Below, in pieces: positions 56,035 to 64,000 of a stretch of 64,000 bases of DNA. The stretch is taken from the NCBI RefSeq assembly GCF_030161115.1, contig NZ_BSPQ01000019.1, forward strand, positions 1 to 64,000, written 5' to 3'. The stretch comes from Psychromonas marina (GTDB lineage Bacteria; Pseudomonadota; Gammaproteobacteria; Enterobacterales; Psychromonadaceae). Every line of letters starts with the position of its first letter. Within the stretch, counting starts at the first letter, position 1. The position numbers and the translations under genes are program-made. Under the pieces are notes generated by a model. The model ran no database searches. It saw nothing but the letters and a program-made list of their open reading frames with translations, and had not been told where the DNA came from.

Positions 56035-56754
56035 TCATTGTTCATCAGCATTATCAAATTCACTTAATGTACTAATATCTTTGGTGGTTAGTACACGCCA
56101 ATCATAACGCTCTTCAATATTTTGTGCTTTATACCAACGGTTGCCTGCAACGCTTAACTGTAAAATAACTTCATCGACGGTTACTTCATCTGATAGAGAA
56201 AAAGAACCTTGAATAGTTTGAAAATATTTAAACTTAAAGCTGCTTTGTAGTTCTTCCGTTAATTCACTGAGTTTAATTGTTTTCAATTTTTCCTCTTCAA
56301 AAACCGAAAAGGAGATATCAAATTTACCCGTTAAAAAACGGCGATCCTTCTGTGATTGCATCAACACTAATTCATAATCCCACTGCTCAGTCAGTTCATT
56401 CTTCACTACTGAGAAAGAATACACTTTCATGCCCGTTGTCTCTAACTCAGGAGCAATAACACGTTCATAGAAAAATAACTTGTTGTTAGCCGCAGCAAGT
56501 TCATCTTGAAGTTGTTTATTACTATGCAACAAGCTTTTGATCGTTTGTTGTTCTGATTCGGAGTTGACTTGGATGCGCGAAAACTCGGTTGCTAAACTGT
56601 TATTACGTGCTTGCACCGCTTGCAGTTCTGAATTCACTACAGACAGTTGCTCATCTAATATGTCTTGTTTAAATTTACCGAGTAAAAAACCAAGTAATAA
56701 ACACATTAGGGAAACAACTAACCATTTTACAAAACTATTTCTTAAACGCTTCAC
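56035..56754 (-). CDS. Membrane-anchored coiled-coil protein (DUF6776-like)
   Basis: This is a 239-aa protein with an N-terminal transmembrane segment (WLVVSLMCLLLGFLLG), a coiled coil at residues about 30-95 (heptad-rich, Gln/Asn/Leu), and a C-terminal beta-rich soluble domain. Topology predicts a periplasmic C-terminus. Starting with GTG at 56754, 2 bp after the clcA stop and behind AAGGAA, it is co-translated with clcA. I place it in DUF6776 from general resemblance and its position near erpA. The function is unknown. Confidence 0.75.
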   Translation of the reverse strand: MKRLRNSFVKWLVVSLMCLLLGFLLGKFKQDILDEQLSVVNSELQAVQARNNSLATEFSRIQVNSESEQQTIKSLLHSNKQLQDELAAANNKLFFYERVIAPELETTGMKVYSFSVVKNELTEQWDYELVLMQSQKDRRFLTGKFDISFSVFEEEKLKTIKLSELTEELQSSFKFKYFQTIQGSFSLSDEVTVDEVILQLSVAGNRWYKAQNIEERYDWRVLTTKDISTLSEFDNADEQ

Positions 56755-56756
56755 AA

Positions 56757-58175
56757 TTATTCCTTGGGATCAGTGGGGGCAACACGAGAAAGTGCTTTTC
56801 GTGTCGTTTCTTGACGCTTACGTCGCATAGATAGTTTCATCGTACGCTCTAAAAGTTGCGTGTAGATAGGTCGACCACCTAATGATTGAGCTACCATTGT
56901 AGCACCTAAACAGGTAACAATAAGTGGTAAGATCATCTCATAATTACTTGTCATTTCAATAACTAATAGAATTCCTGTAATAGGGGCGCGTACCGTTGCT
57001 GCAAATAACCCGCCCATCCCAGCAATCGCAAAGGTACCTGCGTCAGTCACTAAATGTGGAAATAGCGACTGCGCAGCTAAACCAAATAACATACCAAATA
57101 ATGTCCCAAGTGCCAGTGTTGGCGCAAAGACCCCACCCGGCGCACCTGAGCCAAAACTGAGTAATGTGGCAATAAGGCGGAATAGGAACAGTATCATTAA
57201 CCCTCCCATCAGATAATGACCACCTTCAACATGCGGGATAAGCTCCATACCACTAAAAGCGATATCTGGTTCGACAATCGAAAGTCCACCAAACACGGCA
57301 CCTAAAAACAAGCCTATCGCGACAAAACGCCAGCGCTGATTCTGATGGATAAATAGATACATATCCTGTGTCGCCAAAATCATTTTATTAAATAAGATAC
57401 CTACCACACCAAAACAAAAACCCAATAATAGGTATAACCATAATGACATTAAACTGGGGTGTGAATAGGAAGTAACAGTAACAACGGCATCTTGACTCGT
57501 GATTAAACGCATCACGATGGTTGCCATGATGGCACTCATAAAAACACTTTTAGTCGAGGTTAAGTTGTAATTGAACTGCGAGCGCATCTCCTCGATAACA
57601 AACATAATACCCGCTAATGGCGCATTAAATGCAGCGGCTAAACCACCAGCAGCACCAGCGGCAAGCAACGCCTGAGCATCGACCTTATCAACCTTAAAGA
57701 TATCCGAAATCATTCGTCCGAGGTTTGCACCAAGCTGCACCGACGGACCCTCTCGCCCTAACACCATACCACTGCCTAGTGCCAGTAACCCACCAAAAAA
57801 CTTAACCGGGATAACACGCTTCCAACGTACTGGGCGCATCCCTTCCATAGCTCCTTCTATTTCAGGAATACCACTACCGCCCGCTTCTGGTGCAAAACGA
57901 TGAGTAATATAGAAAGCTAATCCAGCCATTAATGAGGAGATAGGGATAGCAACTAACCACATTGGGGTCGTTGAATCGCTATAATACTCAATAAATGACA
58001 GACGTAATTCACTAATCCAAATAATGCCATGATCAAACAGCGCTGACATACCACCAGCAAGAATACCAATGAAAACCGATAACCAGATGATCAGCGCGCT
58101 ACTTTTACGGGTAAAAAAACGCTCAATAAAACGATTTATACTACTGATAAATAAGGATGAAATATTTTTTTGCAT
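56757..58175 (-). CDS. clcA: H+/Cl- exchange transporter ClcA
   Basis: This is a CLC-family antiporter exchanging two chlorides for one proton, active in acid resistance in E. coli. The 472-aa protein contains the selectivity motifs GSGIPEIEG (near 101), GREGPSVQLG with gating Glu142, FVIEEM with the inner proton Glu, and GAPGGVFAPTLALG. The central Ser and outer Tyr positions appear conserved. It is divergent from hemL, as in E. coli. Confidence 0.93.
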   Translation of the reverse strand: MQKNISSLFISSINRFIERFFTRKSSALIIWLSVFIGILAGGMSALFDHGIIWISELRLSFIEYYSDSTTPMWLVAIPISSLMAGLAFYITHRFAPEAGGSGIPEIEGAMEGMRPVRWKRVIPVKFFGGLLALGSGMVLGREGPSVQLGANLGRMISDIFKVDKVDAQALLAAGAAGGLAAAFNAPLAGIMFVIEEMRSQFNYNLTSTKSVFMSAIMATIVMRLITSQDAVVTVTSYSHPSLMSLWLYLLLGFCFGVVGILFNKMILATQDMYLFIHQNQRWRFVAIGLFLGAVFGGLSIVEPDIAFSGMELIPHVEGGHYLMGGLMILFLFRLIATLLSFGSGAPGGVFAPTLALGTLFGMLFGLAAQSLFPHLVTDAGTFAIAGMGGLFAATVRAPITGILLVIEMTSNYEMILPLIVTCLGATMVAQSLGGRPIYTQLLERTMKLSMRRKRQETTRKALSRVAPTDPKE

Positions 58176-58479
58176 AGCGTTGAAAGCAACTTATAGGGAT
58201 GAAAGACAAAAACAACCATTATATAAAATAAAACCAGACCAGAAACTTGACCTAGTTCATAAAAACATTAAACATAAATATATTCGACGATTTTTATAAA
58301 AACTTAATCATAGCCCACTCACTGTTATTATAAGAATATTGAGGTATAAAAAGAAAGTCCCTTCCTTTGTATTTGTAGTACAAATGCAATATTTTTTATA
58401 GACTTGCTCTATTACGTATCATGGCAATATTCAATCTGCTATATTGATGATTTTCAACAACAATAATTATAGGCATAGT
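58176..58479. other. Divergent clcA/hemL promoter region
   Basis: These 304 bp contain no gene. A perfect 15-bp palindrome ATTTGTA-G-TACAAAT (58371-58385) lies about 95 bp before hemL and could be a repressor site. Promoters for both directions must be here. The hemL ribosome site is AGG 8 bp before its ATG. Confidence 0.45.
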
Positions 58480-59757
58480 ATGAGCAATTCAGAGACCCTT
58501 TTTCAACGTGCGCAAAATATCATTCCTGGTGGAGTAAACTCCCCCGTTCGTGCTTTTAATGGTGTAGGTGGTGGACCACTATTTATTGAACGCGCTCAAG
58601 ATGCTTATATTTTTGATGCCGATAAAAAACAATATATCGATTACGTGGGTTCATGGGGACCAATGATTCTTGGTCACAACCATCCTGAAATAAAAAAAGC
58701 AGTGATTGAAGCTGCAGAAAATGGTCTCAGCTTTGGTGCACCCACTGAAATAGAGATCACCATGGCGGAAAAAGTCAAAAGCTTAGTTCCTTCGATGGAA
58801 CAATTACGCATGGTAAGCTCTGGTACCGAAGCAACGATGAGCGCAATCCGTTTAGCTCGCGGCTATACCAACCGAGATAAAATCTTAAAATTTGAAGGTT
58901 GTTATCATGGCCATGCAGACTCACTACTTGTTAAGGCAGGTTCAGGCGCATTAACTTTAGGACAGCCTAGCTCACCAGGTATTCCAGCCGACTTTGCACA
59001 ACATACCCTAACTGCTGATTATAATGATTTAGCTTCTGTAGAAGCCCTATTTAAAGCCTACCCAGGACAAATATCTTGCATCATTGTTGAACCAGTTGCG
59101 GGCAACATGAACTGTATTCCGCCTGCTCCGGGGTTTTTACAAGGTTTACGTGAGATTTGTGATAAAGAGGAAGCATTACTCATTTTAGATGAAGTGATGA
59201 CAGGCTTTCGAGTTGCATTAGGTGGTGCACAAGCATATTACGACGTGGTACCTGATTTAACCACATTAGGTAAAGTGATTGGCGGCGGCATGCCAGTAGG
59301 TGCTTTTGGCGGTAAAAAAGAGGTGATGCAACATATTGCACCAACAGGTCCTGTTTACCAAGCTGGTACACTGTCAGGTAACCCTATCGCAATGGCAGCG
59401 GGTCTTGCTTCACTTAATGCATTAGATACGCCAGAGTATAAATACCTTGCAGAAAAGACAGAAAAACTGGCGCTTGGTTTGCAGCAGGTCGCTAAAGAAG
59501 AAGGTGTTGCATTAGCCGTTAATTACGTCGGTGGTATGTTTGGCTTCTTCTTTACCGATGCAGAGAAAGTGACTAATTTTGCTGACGTATGTAAATGTGA
59601 TATTGATAAATTCAAAAAATTCTTTCACTTGATGTTAGCTGAAGGTGTTTATTTAGCTCCCTCTGCCTTTGAAGCTGGATTTTTATCACTAGCCCATACC
59701 GATCAAGATATTGAAGATACTCTTCAGGCAGCAAAGCGTGCTTTTGCACAGCTGTAA
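58480..59757 (+). CDS. hemL: Glutamate-1-semialdehyde 2,1-aminomutase HemL
   Basis: HemL makes 5-aminolevulinate for haem from glutamate-1-semialdehyde. The 425-aa PLP enzyme (E. coli 426) starts [12 protein letters not shown], contains [29 protein letters not shown] and the PLP lysine in [17 protein letters not shown] longer in-frame start at 58444 lacks a ribosome site and family homology. It is divergent from clcA. Confidence 0.96.
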   Translation: MSNSETLFQRAQNIIPGGVNSPVRAFNGVGGGPLFIERAQDAYIFDADKKQYIDYVGSWGPMILGHNHPEIKKAVIEAAENGLSFGAPTEIEITMAEKVKSLVPSMEQLRMVSSGTEATMSAIRLARGYTNRDKILKFEGCYHGHADSLLVKAGSGALTLGQPSSPGIPADFAQHTLTADYNDLASVEALFKAYPGQISCIIVEPVAGNMNCIPPAPGFLQGLREICDKEEALLILDEVMTGFRVALGGAQAYYDVVPDLTTLGKVIGGGMPVGAFGGKKEVMQHIAPTGPVYQAGTLSGNPIAMAAGLASLNALDTPEYKYLAEKTEKLALGLQQVAKEEGVALAVNYVGGMFGFFFTDAEKVTNFADVCKCDIDKFKKFFHLMLAEGVYLAPSAFEAGFLSLAHTDQDIEDTLQAAKRAFAQL

Positions 59758-59772
59758 CAATTAAAAAAATAA

Positions 59773-59803
59773 GCGCTTATAAATTACGTTATGAGCGCGA
59801 TTT
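59773..59803 (+). terminator. Possible hemL terminator
   Basis: GCGCTTATAA, loop ATTACG, TTATGAGCGC forms a 10-bp stem with one G-U pair. The tail GATTTGTT has only a short T-run, so efficiency is uncertain. Confidence 0.55.
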
Positions 59804-59959
59804 GTTAACACCACAAATCTTCCTACCAAATAGATAACAACCAAAACGATTATTAATAAGAGTTAGATCATATTCACCCGATCTGCATCTAAAAAACAGA
59901 GTTAAAATGGTCTCCTTAATATATACTTACTGCCCACTTTTCTGAATTGGTAATACTTG

Positions 59960-61033
59960 ATGAGCTTCAAATCGCAGTTTTTCTATTTCTTAAAACCAAT
60001 TTTTTGGGGAATTATTATTGCATTGGTAATAATGTATGGCGCTAAATTTACCGATGTGGTGGGTAATTTATTAGATAACGATGAAGTTTCTAGTTACAGT
60101 AGCGCAGTCAAAAAAGCATCTCCAGCGGTAGTAAACATTTACTCGCAGCAATACATTGATTCTAGTATAGATAATAAGCAACATTTACAACCCACAGGGT
60201 TAGGCTCAGGTATTATTGTTGACAGTAAAGGCTACATTCTCACTAATTTCCATGTTGTCTCCCAAGCGGATCAGATCCTTATCGCTCTGCAAGATGGGCG
60301 CTTATTCAGTGCTAAGGTAGTGGGAAGTGATCTTATAACCGACTTAGCTGTGCTACAAATTGAAGGTAATAATTTACCTGTTATCCCACAAAATTTAGAA
60401 TATTCACCACGAGTGGGTGATGTAGTGCTCGCGATTGGCAATCCTTACAATCTAGGGCAGACAATTACCCAAGGTATTATAAGCGCAACAGGACGCAGTG
60501 GTATGAGTTCATCGGGACGACAAGATTTCCTCCAAACAGACGCTGCGATTAATGAGGGAAATTCAGGTGGCGCACTGATCAATAGCCGTGGAGAATTGGT
60601 CGGTATTAACACATCAGAGTTTTATGCTAATACACAATCGATCAGTAATGGCATTAGTTTCGCGATACCTTATCAGTTATCACGTCGTATAATGGAAAGC
60701 CTAATTAAAGATGGACGTGTTATTCGAGGCTCTTTAGGGCTTGTTGCTGAGAATTTAGATCCCTTACTCGCGCGCTTATGGGGCTTAAAAGCGCAAAATA
60801 GCATCATTATTAAAGCAGTAGGCAAAGATGGTCCCGCCTTTACTGCAGGCGTTCAAGTAAATGACATCTTATTAAAGATTAATAACAAAGCGGTAGAAAA
60901 TTTAGTAACAGCTCTCGATTACGTTGCAGAGATAAAACCAGGAACGGAGACGACACTAACATTGCTAAGAAAAGGCGAGGAGATAAAACTCCCGGTTATT
61001 ATTGGCGAGTTAAATAGTCCAACAAACCAGTAA
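59960..61033 (+). CDS. degS: Periplasmic serine endoprotease DegS
   Basis: DegS senses misfolded outer-membrane proteins and starts the sigma-E response by cutting RseA. The 357-aa protein has an N-terminal membrane anchor (FWGIIIALVIMYGAKF), a trypsin-like domain with the triad His98 (NFHVVS), Asp128 (TDLAVL) and Ser202 (GNSGGAL), and one C-terminal PDZ domain. One PDZ and the anchor separate it from DegP/DegQ. I start at the ATG at 59960; a TTG lies one codon before. No degQ is adjacent, unlike in E. coli. Confidence 0.95.
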   Translation: MSFKSQFFYFLKPIFWGIIIALVIMYGAKFTDVVGNLLDNDEVSSYSSAVKKASPAVVNIYSQQYIDSSIDNKQHLQPTGLGSGIIVDSKGYILTNFHVVSQADQILIALQDGRLFSAKVVGSDLITDLAVLQIEGNNLPVIPQNLEYSPRVGDVVLAIGNPYNLGQTITQGIISATGRSGMSSSGRQDFLQTDAAINEGNSGGALINSRGELVGINTSEFYANTQSISNGISFAIPYQLSRRIMESLIKDGRVIRGSLGLVAENLDPLLARLWGLKAQNSIIIKAVGKDGPAFTAGVQVNDILLKINNKAVENLVTALDYVAEIKPGTETTLTLLRKGEEIKLPVIIGELNSPTNQ

Positions 61034-61063
61034 AAACTTAATCGAATCACATTGATGAGCAAT

Positions 61064-61093
61064 AAAAAAGGGAAGCATTAGCTTCCCTTTTTT
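61064..61093. terminator. Bidirectional terminator between degS and murA
   Basis: AAAAAAGGGAAGC, loop ATTA, GCTTCCCTTTTTT is a perfect 13-bp stem with T-runs on both strands. It separates the convergent degS and mla-murA transcripts. Confidence 0.94.
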
Positions 61094-61118
61094 GATTGTT
61101 AACGAAGCTAAAGTTAGC

Positions 61119-62646
<1,528 letters not shown>

Positions 62647-62654
62647 TGAAAGCC

Positions 62655-62921
62655 TTATTCCTTAAAGAGAAAACCAACCCCATATAATGCTGATAATATA
62701 GCTATCTTTTGACTGCTGTTGATAAACTGTATCGTTGAATAGGTTGTTTTAATTTGTGCCAAGTAGGCAATACCCGCAGAGTCTATATTTTTTACCCCCT
62801 GCAAATCAATTTTTTTTGTAGTGCAGTAACATTTAATCGGCGCAAAAGATTGCTCAGAAAGTTCACTAAGCACTAAATTACCAGAAAGAGATATCTGATC
62901 ATTTTTTTTAAAGTCAGCCAT
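62655..62921 (-). CDS. mlaB: Phospholipid transport STAS protein MlaB
   Basis: MlaB is the small STAS-domain partner of the MlaF ATPase in the MlaFEDB phospholipid transporter. The 88-aa protein has the STAS motif VKNIDSAGIAYLAQIK. The frame overlaps the mlaC stop by one base, indicating coupling, and continues to ibaG after 8 bp. It is too divergent for certain identification on its own, and the context decides. Confidence 0.9.
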   Translation of the reverse strand: MADFKKNDQISLSGNLVLSELSEQSFAPIKCYCTTKKIDLQGVKNIDSAGIAYLAQIKTTYSTIQFINSSQKIAILSALYGVGFLFKE

Positions 62922-63529
62922 TAAAACTCACTATTTTTCTTATTCAAGAGTTCGATAACATGATCGATCCCCTGCTTGTAAATAAGATCATTAAACTCAG
63001 ATTGCTTTGTATTGAGCATGCTTATCCCTTCAGCAATCACATCAAATACCTTCCACTCGCCGTTTTTTTTATTTTTACGCAATTTAAAAGCGATTTGTGT
63101 TACCTGATTATTTTTATCGCGAATTCTAACAGGTACGCTGACAATTTTCTTATCCTTAAAATGATTGTTGTCTAATATTTCGATTTCTTGCTGATCATAT
63201 TCAACTAAAATATGCCCATATGCATTGATCAGGTAACTTTTAAACGCAACCACAAAGGCATCTCGCTGCTCTTTTGTGGTTTTCTTAAGGTGGCTGCCCA
63301 TCACCTTATAAGACGCATATTTGTAATCAAAATAAGGAATCAACTCCTCTTCGATGATTACTTTTATGTAATTAGGCTGTTCCTCTAATTGCTGTTTATC
63401 TGCATCGATACGCGCAAAGGTATTAACAGCAACCGAATGCAGAACCTGATTAGGGTCAGCGATTGTCTCTTGCTCTGCATTAACAAACAGAGTGCATAAG
63501 CTTAATAACATACTAAATATAATACGCAT
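62921..63529 (-). CDS. mlaC: Periplasmic phospholipid-binding protein MlaC
   Basis: MlaC shuttles phospholipids between the outer-membrane MlaA complex and inner-membrane MlaFEDB. The 202-aa precursor has a signal peptide (MRIIFSMLLSLCTLFVNA). The later FKLRKNKKNGEWKVFDVIAEGISMLNTKQSEF is a Ttg2D/MlaC signature. Each end overlaps its neighbours by one base. Confidence 0.94.
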   Translation of the reverse strand: MRIIFSMLLSLCTLFVNAEQETIADPNQVLHSVAVNTFARIDADKQQLEEQPNYIKVIIEEELIPYFDYKYASYKVMGSHLKKTTKEQRDAFVVAFKSYLINAYGHILVEYDQQEIEILDNNHFKDKKIVSVPVRIRDKNNQVTQIAFKLRKNKKNGEWKVFDVIAEGISMLNTKQSEFNDLIYKQGIDHVIELLNKKNSEF

Positions 63530-63999
63530 TATTCGTCCTTATTCATTGAATAGATAAATTGTCCGATCAAATCTTCCAAGACTAAAGCCGACTTAGTGTC
63601 CTCAATGGAATCGCCATCAACTAACATTTCAATATCTTCATCGATAAAGCCGGGGGTAATACCAATATATTGCTCCCCTAATAAACCTGAAGTCAGGATA
63701 GAAAGTGATGACGTTTCAGGGTAGATGCCTTTATTTTCAAACATAGCTAAGCGCACAGTAGGCATATAACTATCAACATCAAGGCTTATCTCTTCCACAC
63801 GCCCAACGACTACACCGCCTAACTTGACCGGCGCCCGCACCTTTAGGCCACCGATGTTTGAGAAACTAGCGGTTAATATATAACTACGCCCTTCTCCTTT
63901 TAAGGATAGCCCAGCAACACTAAATGCCAATATAGCTAATGACAACATTGCACCAATAACAAAAATACCGACCCATAATTCAACTTTTTTCTGAGACAT
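63529..63999 (-). CDS. mlaD: MCE-domain phospholipid transporter subunit MlaD
   Basis: MlaD is the hexameric MCE ring protein of the inner-membrane Mla complex. The 156-aa protein has one N-terminal anchor (LWVGIFVIGAMLSLAILAF) and an MCE domain (ASFSNIGGLKVRAPVKLGGVVVGRVEEISL; SLSILTSGLLGEQYIGI). It is complete: the ATG lies at 63999-63997 at the window edge. It lacks the longer Asn/Ala/Pro tail of E. coli MlaD (183 aa). mlaE and mlaF are expected just outside. Confidence 0.95.
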   Translation of the reverse strand: MSQKKVELWVGIFVIGAMLSLAILAFSVAGLSLKGEGRSYILTASFSNIGGLKVRAPVKLGGVVVGRVEEISLDVDSYMPTVRLAMFENKGIYPETSSLSILTSGLLGEQYIGITPGFIDEDIEMLVDGDSIEDTKSALVLEDLIGQFIYSMNKDE

Positions 64000-64000
64000 A

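Overview
The window is a chromosomal segment of an AT-rich gammaproteobacterium (roughly 40% GC by eye). Gene order matches the Vibrionales/Alteromonadales side of the class: rapA-rluA; ubiF<>miaB-ybeZ-ybeY-corC-lnt; petABC-sspAB; seqA-pgm beside ybfF-ybfE-fldA-fur; hemL<>clcA-erpA; degS><murA-ibaG-mlaBCD. A Psychromonas- or Moritella-like marine bacterium is my best guess, but that is inference from gene content and order and no rRNA gene body is present to confirm it. I see no prophage, insertion sequence, tRNA or CRISPR array.

Layout. 1-560: leftward tandem rRNA promoters and 16S leader, head to head with rapA. 0.5-4.2 kb: RNA polymerase recycling (RapA) and rRNA/tRNA pseudouridylation (RluA). 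4.6-7.5 kb: proton-translocating transhydrogenase PntAB. 7.8-12.2 kb: accessory mix of an orphan periplasmic binding protein, a Bcr/CflA-type exporter divergent from a LysR regulator, and a PfkB sugar kinase. 12.2-21 kb: ubiquinone hydroxylase plus a small hydrolase, then the RNA/envelope run miaB-phoH-ybeY-corC-lnt-MATE. 21-24.3 kb: three-gene set of a lipoprotein retropepsin, an inactive-transglutaminase membrane protein and a RimK-like ATP-grasp ligase. This is the most interesting, least characterised system here. 24.4-28.2 kb: ClpXP adaptor SspB, SspA and the complete cytochrome bc1 complex. 28.4-36 kb: ferritin, DEAD-box helicase, a DUF406 protein, glycogen phosphorylase, phosphoglucomutase and SeqA.

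36.8-39.2 kb: ybfF, a small membrane protein, ybfE, flavodoxin and Fur. 39.3-44.3 kb: a TRAP-TAXI uptake system with a fused permease and two related binding proteins, the second lying directly behind argA. 45.7-47.8 kb: glycogen debranching enzyme GlgX, which with GlgP and Pgm gives a glycogen breakdown route to glucose-6-phosphate. 47.8-50.4 kb: a 0.7 kb non-coding gap and an acidic surface lipoprotein. 50.4-55.4 kb: a TRIC-like channel and an RND pump with its adaptor. 55.5-64 kb: ErpA, a coiled-coil membrane protein, ClcA, HemL, DegS, MurA, IbaG and MlaB-C-D, with mlaD ending at the window edge.

Most transcription units are closed by clear hairpin/T-run terminators, several of them bidirectional. 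Notable non-coding structures are a 45-nt perfect palindrome (24344-24388), a 41-nt perfect palindrome (39274-39314), and 18-bp inverted arms with repeated TTATCT in the seqA/ybfF divergent region.
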